Notes: a model not told the origin generated them from the letters alone. Numbered from the stretch's first letter, positions 27,633 to 37,930 are shown. The stretch is DNA of 64,000 nucleotides from Cellvibrio sp. UBA7671 (GCA_002483145.1 DLHJ01000013.1:220634-284633); one strand, 5' to 3'. Made by a program: numbers and translations.

Positions 27633-28109
27633 ATGGGTGTATCTTTAGCTAGAAAAGCGCGGCATTTTTTTGCTGGCCAACAGGCGGGAGTGGGCTTGAT
27701 TGAAGTCTTGGTGACACTGTTGATTTTATCTACATCATTGTTGGCGTTAGGCGCTATGCAAACGCGCTCATTGCAGTTTAATCAAGGTGCATACTTTCGT
27801 TCTCAGGCAAATATATTTGCATACGATATGTTGGACCGTATGCGTATTAACGTAAATGCATTGGCCTCTTACAACTCGGCACTGCTTCATGTGCCTGAGG
27901 ATGCTGCTCCTGTATTGACACCCCTTGCAGCTGCTGATTTGCATGCGTGGAGGCGCAATATTTCTGCCGAGCTGCCAAACGGCAGCGGCGGTATTGCTTG
28001 TGATGCGGCAACCCGGGTATGCCAGTTAACTATCGAGTGGGATGAACTAAATAGCACAGGAAATGTGGCAGAAAACAAAACTACATTTACCTACAGTGCT
28101 CGGTTTTGA
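27633..28109 (+). CDS. pilV: Type IV pilus modification/minor pilin PilV
   Basis: A 158-residue minor pilin. The prepilin-type segment is QAGVGLIEVLVTLLILSTSL with the cleaved Gly before Val/Gly-Leu-Ile-Glu, slightly unusual because Val replaces Phe at the first mature position. The body has the PilV-like FRSQANIFAYDMLDRMRIN. It resides between fimU and pilW, as in pseudomonads, and helps form the tip complex that initiates pilus assembly. Confidence 0.85.
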   Translation: MGVSLARKARHFFAGQQAGVGLIEVLVTLLILSTSLLALGAMQTRSLQFNQGAYFRSQANIFAYDMLDRMRINVNALASYNSALLHVPEDAAPVLTPLAAADLHAWRRNISAELPNGSGGIACDAATRVCQLTIEWDELNSTGNVAENKTTFTYSARF

Positions 28110-28120
28110 GGATTACTCTT

Positions 28121-29164
28121 ATGCATTTGCGGCAGGCAGGTTTATCTCTGGTTGAATTAATGATCGCTATTGCTCTTGGTTTGGTACTGATGACCGGAGT
28201 GGTGCAAGTTTTTTTATCAAGCAAAACGGTATTTAGTACACAGCAAGCCATGTCGCGCATTCAAGAAACCGGGCGATTGGCAGTCGATTTTTTAGCGCGT
28301 GATATCCGCATGGCTGCCTACTATGGTTGTTATCGTCCGCAGGCAGGTGTGCCTAGCGCAGCGCTGCAAAATGGCGCTATGGTGATTGAGGATTTGCACG
28401 GAAATTTTGCTGAGGGCGTGCGGGGCTATACCAGTGTGGAATCACTTCCCGGTGGTGTTAGTGATTTAGGTGCAGGATTAAAGCCCTTAGTGGGTAAAAC
28501 TGCCAATGTGCTGGTGTTGCGCACAGCGAATGAAGTTGGTCTGCCCGTATCTAACCCGAATGATTCCAGTGGGATATATGCCTACAGTCCCGAGCCAGTA
28601 AATGGACAGGGTTGCATTGCTGGTATGTGTTTGGGCTCTGCAGTGGTGGTGAGCGATTGTTTTAAGGCGCGCGTGTTTCGTCTTGCAGAAATACCCTTGG
28701 CTGTGGGCGCAAATGTCTTTCACCTCAGGCACAACGACAACTGGGGTGGCGGCATTACTCCCACCCAAAATTTTAATACAGGCGAAGTGTCGGCAATGAA
28801 TTCGGTGGTGTATTTTCTGGCGGAAGGACCTACCGGTACGCCAAGTCTTTGGCAGAAAACTAATGACGATACAGCATTGGAATTGTTAGAGGGGGTTGAG
28901 CATATGCGGATTACCTACGCGACATCCGCCAACCCAGAGGTGTATCGGTTGGCAGAGGTGCTTGCTGCTGCTGAGTGGGCGCTGGTCACTTCAATTCGGG
29001 TCGAATTAGTAGTACGGAGTATTGAAAATAATGTGGTCGATGCAACCCAGCCCTACACCTTTGCTGGGGCCATTGTGAATCCACCCAATATCAACGGCGC
29101 GAGTGATCGTTACCTTCGGCAAGTGTTTAGCACTACTGTCGGTATTCGCAGTCGCATTCAATAA
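28121..29164 (+). CDS. pilW: Type IV pilus minor pilin PilW
   Basis: A 347-residue minor pilin with the prepilin motif RQAGLSLVELMIAIALGLVL; cleavage is expected after Gly and before Leu. A large globular part has ARDIRMAAYYGCYRP near the N-terminus and ends with YLRQVFSTTVGIRSR. It is in the position and of the size of PilW. The ATG at 28121 follows GAGG; an upstream TTG at 28106 is less likely. It overlaps nothing and follows pilV by 11 bases. Confidence 0.87.
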   Translation: MHLRQAGLSLVELMIAIALGLVLMTGVVQVFLSSKTVFSTQQAMSRIQETGRLAVDFLARDIRMAAYYGCYRPQAGVPSAALQNGAMVIEDLHGNFAEGVRGYTSVESLPGGVSDLGAGLKPLVGKTANVLVLRTANEVGLPVSNPNDSSGIYAYSPEPVNGQGCIAGMCLGSAVVVSDCFKARVFRLAEIPLAVGANVFHLRHNDNWGGGITPTQNFNTGEVSAMNSVVYFLAEGPTGTPSLWQKTNDDTALELLEGVEHMRITYATSANPEVYRLAEVLAAAEWALVTSIRVELVVRSIENNVVDATQPYTFAGAIVNPPNINGASDRYLRQVFSTTVGIRSRIQ

Positions 29165-29172
29165 GGGCGTCA

Positions 29173-29754
29173 ATGATGAGAAGCAAACGGTTTTATCACA
29201 ACTATTCTCCTATGCCGGTTAAGCAGGCGGGGGTGGTCTTGATTGTTGGGTTGGTTATGGTGTTGTTAATTACCATAGTTAGTTTGTCCGCTATCCGCGG
29301 AACAGGATTGCAAGAAAATATGGCGGGCAATATGCGTGACCGCAATATTGCCTTCCAGGCAACTGAGTCAGCGTTACGTGAGGGTGAGAGTATAGTGGGG
29401 CCGAACAATAAAACGTTGGACCCTTTTGAGTGTGTCCAGGAGTCAGGACTTTGTCAGGATTTAAGTATTAATCCGCAAAATTCAGTGCTCTACATGGCCG
29501 ATGCAGCTTGGAAACTTTCTGCCAAAGAATCCCTATTGGTAATTGAAGAGGTTGCGAGTAAACCGAGTTATCTAATAGAAGAATTGCAAGTAGATATGGG
29601 GGCAAGTGCAGCAGCAGAGGGTAGTGCAATCGATGTTGCTGGCATGATGACTACAGGAGATGCCGTTCCTTATCGCGTGACCGCAAAAGGAGTTGGGTTA
29701 AGTCAAGATACCAGAGTGGTCTTACAGTCAGCCTACAAACGTCGTTTTAAGTAA
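29173..29754 (+). CDS. pilX: Type IV pilus assembly protein PilX
   Basis: A 193-residue minor pilin-like protein. The N-terminus is long (about 16 basic residues) before QAGVVLIVGLVMVLLITIVS; the signature GLQENMAGNMRDRNIAFQA and TESALREGE is diagnostic of PilX. PilX has no Glu5, consistent with its initiating or tip position. It lies between pilW and pilY1. Confidence 0.9.
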   Translation: MMRSKRFYHNYSPMPVKQAGVVLIVGLVMVLLITIVSLSAIRGTGLQENMAGNMRDRNIAFQATESALREGESIVGPNNKTLDPFECVQESGLCQDLSINPQNSVLYMADAAWKLSAKESLLVIEEVASKPSYLIEELQVDMGASAAAEGSAIDVAGMMTTGDAVPYRVTAKGVGLSQDTRVVLQSAYKRRFK

Positions 29755-29767
29755 CGGAGATTAAGCT

Positions 29768-32700
29768 ATGTCAATTCAACACTATGTTGCCAAATGTTGC
29801 GATATTGCCGGGTATCTCCCGTTGCGCAAAATCAATATTAGTTTGTTGGTGGGAGTTTTGAGTATAGCGATTGCGCATTCAGCTCATGCGGCGCCATCGC
29901 AGGATCCACTGTTTTTGTCGAACCCTGTTGTGCCGATTATGATGCTCAATATGTCAAAGGATCATCAACTGTATTACAAAATATACGATGATTATTCTGA
30001 TCTTGATGGCGGTGGCGAGGATACCACCTACAAAAATAGCTACGACTACTACGGTTATTTTGATAGTGAAAAGTGTTACACCTACAACACTACTAGCAAC
30101 AGGTTCGTACCCAGCCGTTTAGTGGATAATAACGGGTACTGTAATTATACCGGTGGCAGCAGCGAGTGGAGCGGCAATTTTTTAAACTGGTCGAGCATGA
30201 CCCGTGTCGATTCCATTCGTAAAATTCTGTACGGCGGTTTGCGCTCTACCGACAGCGCCACAGTGACGGTTCTTGAGCGTGCATTTTTACCTCATGATGC
30301 GCATTCGTTTGCCAAATTTTACAATGGCACTGATTTAGGCAAATTAACGCCGTTTGGTGATACAGCTACAGTTCCTGTTGGTTTAACTGGCGTCAAAGAG
30401 ACAGGTATTACTATTTGTAATACTACGCCGGGTGGATCTGCGCTTTCACAAAACGTCACCAATGCTCCTCTGTTGAGAGTTGCAAAAGGGAATTATACGT
30501 TTTGGGCCAGTAATGAGCGCTGGCAATGTCGTTGGAACAGCGAAGTGTCGGCACCCAATGGCAATGCTTCTGCGGTTACCGGTGTTTTTTCCTATACAGA
30601 TACCCCAGTTAATGCCAACAAGTTGGGCACAGGCTCAGCGAGTGGAGAATTTTATGCGCGCGTTGAGGTATGTAAGTCAGGCTTGGAAGAGTCCAATTGC
30701 TACCTTTATCCCAGCGGGAATAAAAAACCGGAAGGTTTATTACAAAAATATGGCGAGATTCGCGATGGATCTTCAGTTGCTAAAATCAACTTCGGTCTGT
30801 TAACCGGCTCTTACAGTAAAAATAAGTCAGGTGGCATTTTAAGAAAAGCCATCGGCAATATGAGTGCTGAAATCAATGCGACTACCAACGGTACGTTTAC
30901 CAATGCTGATGGTGCTATCAAAACCCTGAACTCATTGCGTCCCTATGGGTATCGTTATTCAGACGGCACCTATTTTGGTGCAACAGGTAGCGATAACTGT
31001 AGCTGGGGATTAGGCTCGTTCTCCAACGCCGACTGTAGTAACTGGGGTAATCCGCAAGCAGAAATATTTCTGGAGTCCCTACGGTACTTGGCCGGCAAGA
31101 GTGCTAATGCGGATTACGTTGAAACCAATACCGCAAAAAATGACGCATCCCGTATTGCCGGGCTGACTGAGGCGTCCTGGACGCCTGCACCTGTAACATC
31201 TGCAAATTATTGCGCCCCCCTAAACGTATTGCAGTTCAATGCGTCCACAACATCTTATGATGGTGATAATTTGGGAGCTGCAGCAGATATTGGCGTTACG
31301 GTAAACGACTGGACAAACAAAATTGCCGATGCCAGCCATGAAAATTTAACGGGCAATTTTTTTATAGGTAGCAATGGCACCAACGCCGATGAGTTGTGCA
31401 CCAAAAAGCCCATCACCAGCTTGTCGGCGGTGAGAGGAACTTGCCCGGATGCGCCAAGGCTTCAGGGTAGTTATCAAATTGCTGGGTTGGCCCACTACGC
31501 CAGAACCAATGACCTTATTCCCACTGCAGTAAAAGGTACGCAGAGTGTAAGAACCTATGGTGTTGCTCTGTCGCCAGCACTTCCCAAGGTCACTATTGAT
31601 GTGCCTAATGGTTCAGGTAAAAAAGTGACCATTCTGCCGGCTTGTCGCAATAAATCTATCTCGCCAGAGTCTAACTGCGCCATTGTTGACTTTAAAATTC
31701 TTTCTCAATCTACTGATAAGACTAGCGGTACATTGTATGTGAACTGGGAGGATAGTGAGCAGGGTGGAGACTACGACCAGGATATGTGGGGTGTTATTAA
31801 ATACGCAGTAACAGCAACAACTGTGAGTGTGACCACCGATGTGGTTGCCCAGTCTACGCCTAATGTGATGGGCTTTGGTTATGTGATTAGCGGTACAACC
31901 AATGATGGTTTTCATGTGCACAGCGGTATCAATGGTTACAGCGCCTATGAATGTTCTAATTGTACCAGTGGCAATGCGGAAAACTTGAAAAGCTATACTG
32001 TTGGCAATGATGGTGGCTCGCTGCTGGAGTCGCCGCTTTACTACGCTGCGAAATGGGGTGGGTATAGCGAAGCATTCGTTGATGAAGTAAAAGAAGCGAA
32101 AGGCACTGCTTATACAGATGCTGATTTGCTTGCAGCTATAAAAACTGCCAAGCCAGAAAGTTACTATTATGCTACTGATCCACGGCAGCTTGAAAAATCC
32201 TTGGAGGATGCATTTAGAGATGTTGCTAAAGCTACAGGTTCTGCATCTGCGGTAGCAACAAACTCGACTCGCTTATCAGAAGGTTCTTATGTATTCCAGG
32301 CGCAATTTAATAGCGAGAACTGGACTGGTGAGTTAAATGTATTTGAGTTTGATGACGAGGGTAATCTGCCTGCGGCACCAGTGGGTACTACGGAAGATGC
32401 TAACAGTATGCCCAAAAGCGGCAGCGGTAGAACCGTTTATACCATCAATGCTGCCGGCAATTTGGGTACATTTAACTGGGCTTCATTAACCACAGCACAG
32501 AAAGATTTGCTGAAATTAACGGGTGATACGGGCTACACACAAGCAGAAAAGCGTGCGGATTGGCTGTTGGGAAATGCGACCTACGAGACAGACATTGATA
32601 AATTACGTAAGCGTGGTACTGGGACCAAAAGAGTAATATTAGGGGATATTGTCAATTCAAGCCCGGCTTATGTAGGCGCTCAGGACTTTCGTTACAACCG

Positions 32701-34081
32701 TTTGCCCGTCGGTGGAAGCAGTTACAGTGACTTCGTTAAACTGAAAAAAGCAAAAAAACCGCGTGTTTTTGTTGGGTCGAATGATGGGGCTGTGCATGCC
32801 TTTGAGACGCCTGCAGATAAAGCTAAAACTAAAACGTTTGTGGAGCTTTTCGCCTATATACCTGGCATTGCCTTTCCAAAGTTGGCATTGACAGCTCAGG
32901 CTGATTATGGCTCCAAGGCAAATCCGCATCAGTTCATCGTAGATGGCCCCATCACCGTTGGCGATGTGTTTATTGGTGGCAACTGGCGCACAATAATTGT
33001 GGGAACTTTGGGAGCCGGTGGGCGTGGCGTTTATGCATTAGACGTTACGGACCCAACACCGAAGGTACTTTGGGAGCTAAGTGCTGCAGACTACCCCCAG
33101 CTGGGTTATGTTCTGGGTAAACCATTAATTGTTCCAATGAAAAATGATCGCTGGGCGGTGGTATTTGGCAATGGCAGTAGCAGTGGCAGCACCTCAAGTT
33201 TATTTGTGGTTGATATAGAGGCTCCCAAGAATCCCAGTTACACCAAGATACTGGATGCGGGTGTTGGTACAGGTCTGTCTGCTCCAGCGCTGTTGCCAAA
33301 TGTTATTGGTCAAGTAGAGGTGGCCTACGCCGGTGATCTTAGTGGTAATTTGTGGCGCTTTAACTTATTTGGCACCAGCGCCAGCGATTGGAAAAAAGAT
33401 TACTTGCTGTTTGCTGCGACGGATAAAAATGGTGCGGGTGGCAATGCTCAGCCCATTTCAGCGGCGCCGACATTGGGGTTAAATGCGCTCAAGAATGACA
33501 ATGTGATGGTGTATTTCGGTACAGGCAAATACTTCGAAGCAGGCGATAACACCGCGGCGGCGACTCCTGTACACAGCTTTTACGCGATAGCAGATGTGGG
33601 CAGAACGGTTGCCCGCACAAGTTTATTTAAGAAAGAATTGGATACGACCTATACACCTAATAGCCGCAAGGTGAAGCAAGACGTTGCTTTGCCTGTACAG
33701 TCACCTGACTGGGCTATTAATAACGGATGGTACTTGGATTTTGGTGATACACCGGGCGAGCGCGTTACGACCAAATCATTGTTGTTGCAGGATTGGTTGA
33801 TTTTCCCAACCTTAATTCCTTCTGGATTTGCGTGTGAATATGGCGGTCGCAGCTGGCTGATGGCAGTGAAAGCAGTAGGCGATAGATCCAATGGTAATCC
33901 ACCACCTATTAATAGTGTATTAAATGAATTTTTAGTCTTGGGTGATGTTGGCTTTGGACAACTGGGAGAGGCTGGTAAAGGTGCAATTATAGGAAGCGGC
34001 ACTGATGCTACTTTACTCAATATTGAAGCGGAATATGACGCCGGTACTGAAGGGCGTCAATCCTGGCGTCAAGTACAATAG
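29768..34081 (+). CDS. pilY1: Type IV pilus tip adhesin / assembly factor PilY1
   Basis: A 1437-residue secreted protein. A signal segment (ISLLVGVLSIAIAHSAHAA) precedes the N-terminal domain, which starts LSNPVVPIMMLNMSKDHQLY. I see no DxSxS MIDAS of a von Willebrand A domain, so this is the MIDAS-less PilY1 type. A conserved acidic patch GGDYDQDMWG and PRQLEKSLEDAFRDVAKATG follow at mid-length. The C-terminal beta-propeller begins near residue 950 (RVILGDIVNSSPAYVG, RVFVGSNDGAVHAFETP). PilY1 promotes pilus extension and serves as adhesin and mechanosensor. It is within the fimU-pilE operon. Confidence 0.94.
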   Translation: MSIQHYVAKCCDIAGYLPLRKINISLLVGVLSIAIAHSAHAAPSQDPLFLSNPVVPIMMLNMSKDHQLYYKIYDDYSDLDGGGEDTTYKNSYDYYGYFDSEKCYTYNTTSNRFVPSRLVDNNGYCNYTGGSSEWSGNFLNWSSMTRVDSIRKILYGGLRSTDSATVTVLERAFLPHDAHSFAKFYNGTDLGKLTPFGDTATVPVGLTGVKETGITICNTTPGGSALSQNVTNAPLLRVAKGNYTFWASNERWQCRWNSEVSAPNGNASAVTGVFSYTDTPVNANKLGTGSASGEFYARVEVCKSGLEESNCYLYPSGNKKPEGLLQKYGEIRDGSSVAKINFGLLTGSYSKNKSGGILRKAIGNMSAEINATTNGTFTNADGAIKTLNSLRPYGYRYSDGTYFGATGSDNCSWGLGSFSNADCSNWGNPQAEIFLESLRYLAGKSANADYVETNTAKNDASRIAGLTEASWTPAPVTSANYCAPLNVLQFNASTTSYDGDNLGAAADIGVTVNDWTNKIADASHENLTGNFFIGSNGTNADELCTKKPITSLSAVRGTCPDAPRLQGSYQIAGLAHYARTNDLIPTAVKGTQSVRTYGVALSPALPKVTIDVPNGSGKKVTILPACRNKSISPESNCAIVDFKILSQSTDKTSGTLYVNWEDSEQGGDYDQDMWGVIKYAVTATTVSVTTDVVAQSTPNVMGFGYVISGTTNDGFHVHSGINGYSAYECSNCTSGNAENLKSYTVGNDGGSLLESPLYYAAKWGGYSEAFVDEVKEAKGTAYTDADLLAAIKTAKPESYYYATDPRQLEKSLEDAFRDVAKATGSASAVATNSTRLSEGSYVFQAQFNSENWTGELNVFEFDDEGNLPAAPVGTTEDANSMPKSGSGRTVYTINAAGNLGTFNWASLTTAQKDLLKLTGDTGYTQAEKRADWLLGNATYETDIDKLRKRGTGTKRVILGDIVNSSPAYVGAQDFRYNRLPVGGSSYSDFVKLKKAKKPRVFVGSNDGAVHAFETPADKAKTKTFVELFAYIPGIAFPKLALTAQADYGSKANPHQFIVDGPITVGDVFIGGNWRTIIVGTLGAGGRGVYALDVTDPTPKVLWELSAADYPQLGYVLGKPLIVPMKNDRWAVVFGNGSSSGSTSSLFVVDIEAPKNPSYTKILDAGVGTGLSAPALLPNVIGQVEVAYAGDLSGNLWRFNLFGTSASDWKKDYLLFAATDKNGAGGNAQPISAAPTLGLNALKNDNVMVYFGTGKYFEAGDNTAAATPVHSFYAIADVGRTVARTSLFKKELDTTYTPNSRKVKQDVALPVQSPDWAINNGWYLDFGDTPGERVTTKSLLLQDWLIFPTLIPSGFACEYGGRSWLMAVKAVGDRSNGNPPPINSVLNEFLVLGDVGFGQLGEAGKGAIIGSGTDATLLNIEAEYDAGTEGRQSWRQVQ

Positions 34082-34095
34082 GTGTGGGAAAAACA

Positions 34096-34518
34096 ATGAA
34101 ACGAAAAAGCGGTTTTACTCTGATTGAGATACTAATTACTGTTGCGATTGTTGGCATCATTGCCGCTATTGCCTATCCCTCCTATATGGAATCGGTGCGT
34201 AAAAGTAACCGCGCCGAGGCGAAAGTGGAGCTCATGGATATTTCCCAGCGCTTGCAGCGCTGTTATTCATCCTTTGCAAGGTTTGATAATGCCGCTAACT
34301 GTCCGGTGTACGCTGACTTGATTGATGGTGGTATTGAGACCCGAGGGGCAGGTTATTATCGCATTACGATTGCGCCGATCGCGGGCGGTGTGGCTGCAAC
34401 CTCGTTTGAGCTGTTAGCTACCGCTATTAAGGCGCCGCAGACTAAAGATTTAACGGATGGTTGTAATGAGATGAGGCTACGACATACGGGCGTGCAATTG
34501 CCAGATGCGTGTTGGTAG
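34096..34518 (+). CDS. pilE: Type IV minor pilin PilE
   Basis: A 140-residue pilin with MKRKSGFTLIEILITVAIVG as prepilin signal and helix; Glu5 is present. Then SNRAEAKVELMDISQRLQRC begins the globular domain and paired cysteines (Cys near 60, 75 and the C-terminal DACW) close it. The ATG at 34096 is preferred to the GTG at 34084. As last gene of the cluster it is followed by a strong terminator. It corresponds to P. aeruginosa PilE, a minor pilin, not the major PilA subunit, which is not in the window. Confidence 0.9.
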   Translation: MKRKSGFTLIEILITVAIVGIIAAIAYPSYMESVRKSNRAEAKVELMDISQRLQRCYSSFARFDNAANCPVYADLIDGGIETRGAGYYRITIAPIAGGVAATSFELLATAIKAPQTKDLTDGCNEMRLRHTGVQLPDACW

Positions 34519-34529
34519 CCTTTTGTTTT

Positions 34530-34561
34530 AAAAAATAGCCTCATTGTGAGGCTATTTTTTT
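34530..34561 (+). terminator. Terminator of the minor-pilin operon
   Basis: AAAAAATAGCCTCA / TGAGGCTATTTTTT with a three-base loop. The A and T tracts on both sides allow it to stop both pilE and, on the other strand, pilR transcription. Confidence 0.88.
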
Positions 34562-34580
34562 ATCTGCGAATTTTTAAAGT

Positions 34581-35987
34581 TTACTCATCATCCAATCCCA
34601 ACTTCTGCAATCTATAGCGCAGCGATCTAAAACTAATTCCCAAATGTTTTGCGGCCAAAGTTTTGTTCCACTTCGCATGTTCCAGTGCATGGCAAAGAAT
34701 TTCTTTTTCAACATCTTGTAAGTATTCATCCAATGACGAGTATTCTGCGCAGCGAGCCGGGTAATCTACTGAGCCGCTGTTAGTGCGTGTCGATGGCTTG
34801 GTTGTTGAATAGGTTTTGTCGATGTTATTGTCGAGCGGCTGATCGTGTCCCCGCAGTTGCAAATCCTCGGCATCGATTAGATTACTATCGCAGAGCGTGA
34901 AGGCTCGCTCCAGAATATTTTCCAGTTCGCGTACGTTGCCGGGAAAGTGATAGCTTTCCAGCAGACGCTGCGCATCTACTGAAAGTGTAGGTGCAGCATG
35001 ACCAATATCTGTAGCAAGTTTGTGTAGCAGATGTTGTGTCAGCAGGGCGATATCTTCGCGCCTTTCGCGCAGTGGGGCGACGGCAAGTTGAATTACATTC
35101 AGGCGATAAAATAAATCCTGGCGGAAGCGACCCTCTTTCACTTCTACTTCCAGATTTTTATGTGTTGCGCAGAGGATACGTACATCGGTGGCGATTTCAT
35201 CGGCGGCGCCCACCGGGCGTACAAATTTTTCCTGAATGGCGCGCAGTAATTTCACTTGCATATCCAACGGTAAATCAGCGACCTCATCAAAAAATAAGGT
35301 GCCACCTTCCGCGGCCTGGAATAAACCGATTTTGTCTTGGTGTGCGCCAGTAAAACTTCCCTTTTTGTGGCCAAAAAATTCACTTTCCATCAACTCGCGT
35401 GGAATCGCGCCGCAGTTAACGGCGATAAATGGTTTATTGGCGCGCGGCCCTAAATCGTGAATGGAGTGAGCAACCAACTCTTTTCCCGAACCTGATTCGC
35501 CACTGATATAAACGGGAGCTTGTGAGCGTGCGAGTTTTTCAATGCTGCGAATCAAGTCCTGAATGGCTTTGGACTCACCGATGATGGGGGTGACCTTTGC
35601 CAGCGGCTGCGGCATGAGTTGGCTGGATTCAATGGCAGTGTTGACCAGCTTGCGCAGCGTCGGCAAGTCTACCGGTTTGGAAATAAAATCAAATGCACCG
35701 GCTTTCATGGATTCAATGGCGGTATCGATACTACCGTGAGCTGTAATTACGGCTACGGGCAAATGGGGATATTGCTGTTGAATTAATTCCACCAGCTCCA
35801 GTCCTTTACCGTCGGGTAAGCGCATATCGGTTAAACACAAATCATAATGGTTGCGCATCAATAATTGTTTTGCGCTGGCAACTGAATCCGCTGAGTCGGT
35901 ATGAATGTCCATACGACCCAACGTGATTTCCAGCAGTTCGCGGATGTCGGGTTCATCATCGATAATGAGCGCGCGTTTTTGAGTCAT
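34581..35987 (-). CDS. pilR: Sigma-54-dependent response regulator PilR
   Basis: A 468-residue NtrC-class activator. The receiver (about residues 5-120) has IIDDEPDIREL and LTDMRLPDGKG with the phospho-Asp. The AAA+ domain has Walker A GESGSGKELVAHSI, the sigma-54 contact loop KGSFTGA (Ser for Ala in GAFTGA, as I recall also in pseudomonad PilR) and Walker B LFFDEVADLPL. A Fis-type helix-turn-helix (KTLAAKHLGISFRSLRYRL) ends the protein. It activates pilA transcription in pseudomonads. The ATG at 35987 follows AGGA. It is co-transcribed with pilS, 29 bases upstream. Confidence 0.94.
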   Translation of the reverse strand: MTQKRALIIDDEPDIRELLEITLGRMDIHTDSADSVASAKQLLMRNHYDLCLTDMRLPDGKGLELVELIQQQYPHLPVAVITAHGSIDTAIESMKAGAFDFISKPVDLPTLRKLVNTAIESSQLMPQPLAKVTPIIGESKAIQDLIRSIEKLARSQAPVYISGESGSGKELVAHSIHDLGPRANKPFIAVNCGAIPRELMESEFFGHKKGSFTGAHQDKIGLFQAAEGGTLFFDEVADLPLDMQVKLLRAIQEKFVRPVGAADEIATDVRILCATHKNLEVEVKEGRFRQDLFYRLNVIQLAVAPLRERREDIALLTQHLLHKLATDIGHAAPTLSVDAQRLLESYHFPGNVRELENILERAFTLCDSNLIDAEDLQLRGHDQPLDNNIDKTYSTTKPSTRTNSGSVDYPARCAEYSSLDEYLQDVEKEILCHALEHAKWNKTLAAKHLGISFRSLRYRLQKLGLDDE

Positions 35988-36016
35988 AATTGTTCCTGAA
36001 TTTCGTGAACTTTTTA

Positions 36017-37681
36017 TTAAGATGTTTTTTCCGGATGGGCCAGTTGTAGATGAAAACAACTCTCGCCTTTATCAGTGCGTCTGTAGGAAATAATAGCCTG
36101 ATTGGCTTCACACAACTCTTTGCAAATGTACAACCCCAATCCTGAGCCGGTATTTTCGGTAGTGAAGAAAGGTTCAAATAAATGTTTGCTATTGTCGTCG
36201 CTAATGCCTGCGCCGTAATCGATCACACGAATATAGGGTTGCTGTTGATTGGTGTCCAAGCCAATTTCGATACGTAAATCGGGACGCCCTGTCTGGCTTA
36301 TTCCATAGCGTATGCCATTATCGAAAAGGTTTGTGAGCACTTGTTGTAATTGGCTGGTGTCGAATTTGGCATACAGTGTGGTGATTGTACTTGCGTCGTC
36401 ATAGTCAAATTCACTGTGCGAATCCCCGATATTTTTTTCTTTCACTTGTATGTTCAATTGATAGCCGTTGCTTTTGCTGGCTTTGTAGTCTGCGACAAAT
36501 GCAGGAATCCACTGCTGTAAATTAATTTGTGCTGGTTTGGCGCCGCGTCGCCGCGATAACTGCAAAATATTTTCAATGATTTGATTAACGCGTTTGCTGT
36601 GATTGTTAATAATATCCAGTAGTCGATGATCGCTGGCTGGCAGTGCATCGGATTCGCCTAATAGTTGACTGGCGTGGCTGATGGCGCCGAGGGGGTTGCG
36701 AATCTCATGGGCGATACTCGCTGTTAAGCGCCCCAGCGACGCCAGTTTTAATTGCTGCGCTTGTTGATTAAGTGAGCGTACGTCTTCCAGGAAAATCAAC
36801 ACATTTGACGTATTGTCCGGCTCCAGGTGGGCAAAGTTGACTTTGGCTTCGGTGATTGTATCGCCATCAACTTTTAAATAGGGCGAGTGATCATTTGCGT
36901 TGCGCTGCCAGGATTGATGTTTTTTATACAGATCCGGGAATCTGTCCAAACGCAATTTTTCCGTAGGGTCATTTGTCGCGCCGAGCAATTTTAGTGCTGC
37001 CTGATTGTACAGTTCTATCTCCAGGTTTCTATTGAGCACTAATATTCCGGTGCGCATCCTTTCCACAATAAGCTGCGCCAGTTTTTGCAGATGCGCTGCT
37101 TGCGCCGCCTGGGTCTCCGCTTCTGCATAAGAAAGACGGATTTTTTTCGTGAGATATTGAAACAAGAGTGCAGTGAGGAATGCGAGCGCGCTGAGTGTGC
37201 CTGACGCAAAGAGCGATTTGTTATCCTGGGTAAGAATCAGAAAACGAAACGCCCCCTCACCTATCACTACGATAGTGGTAATGGCGGCGAGAAAAAATGA
37301 AACCCGCTCGCGCAGCATAATCCCCCCTGCTGCAATAGCTATCAGCAACAGATAGCCCAATCCGCTGACTGCCCCACCACTGGTGTGCATCAACAGGCCA
37401 ATTGCAATCACATCAATTAACAGCGAGCCAAACAGTTTGCGCTGTGAGGGGGAATACTTTAATCGCCACATAACGATCAGGGTCATAAAGTTGATAGCAG
37501 TGTAGGCAACCGAGGTGTACAAAAACAGATTCGGATTGTCATTGCCCAGGATTTTAGGCGCGAACTCTATTTGGAACATCAACAGCAATACGCTGCCGAG
37601 CAGCGTGCGGTAATAGGTGTAGATGCGCAGTAAATCGTAGGGATTGTAACTGTGGGGGTGGTTGAGCAAATTGGAGGTCAT
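36017..37681 (-). CDS. pilS: Sensor histidine kinase PilS
   Basis: A 554-residue membrane kinase. Six N-terminal hydrophobic segments (about residues 25-190) sit in the inner membrane, followed by a PAS-like domain (RTGILVLNRNLEIELYNQAA), the H-box ASIAHEIRNPLGAISHASQL, and the ATPase domain with N-box DNGIRYG, G1 VIDYGAGISD and G2 ENTGSGLGLY. It phosphorylates PilR and in P. aeruginosa senses pilin levels in the membrane. The ATG at 37681 was chosen because the extra 12 residues from an upstream TTG are not supported. Confidence 0.93.
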   Translation of the reverse strand: MTSNLLNHPHSYNPYDLLRIYTYYRTLLGSVLLLMFQIEFAPKILGNDNPNLFLYTSVAYTAINFMTLIVMWRLKYSPSQRKLFGSLLIDVIAIGLLMHTSGGAVSGLGYLLLIAIAAGGIMLRERVSFFLAAITTIVVIGEGAFRFLILTQDNKSLFASGTLSALAFLTALLFQYLTKKIRLSYAEAETQAAQAAHLQKLAQLIVERMRTGILVLNRNLEIELYNQAALKLLGATNDPTEKLRLDRFPDLYKKHQSWQRNANDHSPYLKVDGDTITEAKVNFAHLEPDNTSNVLIFLEDVRSLNQQAQQLKLASLGRLTASIAHEIRNPLGAISHASQLLGESDALPASDHRLLDIINNHSKRVNQIIENILQLSRRRGAKPAQINLQQWIPAFVADYKASKSNGYQLNIQVKEKNIGDSHSEFDYDDASTITTLYAKFDTSQLQQVLTNLFDNGIRYGISQTGRPDLRIEIGLDTNQQQPYIRVIDYGAGISDDNSKHLFEPFFTTENTGSGLGLYICKELCEANQAIISYRRTDKGESCFHLQLAHPEKTS

Positions 37682-37930
37682 GATCTTCTGCTGTGTCCTT
37701 TTGGGATAACCGGGCAAAATCCGCTTGGCTTTAAAAGGTTATTTCGCGGACAATGCGCGCCTGTGTTTGAGTCGCCTGGAGCCTATAATCCTTTTTAGGT
37801 GTCTGGTTGTGCATAGGCTGATTGTGTGGGCTAATTTTGCCAGTTTCCCACCGCTTGTGCTGCTTTCCGCTATGCGATTCCAGACTTATTTTCAGCGATG
37901 CTGTTCCCACTCTCTTATCCCTTGAATTCT

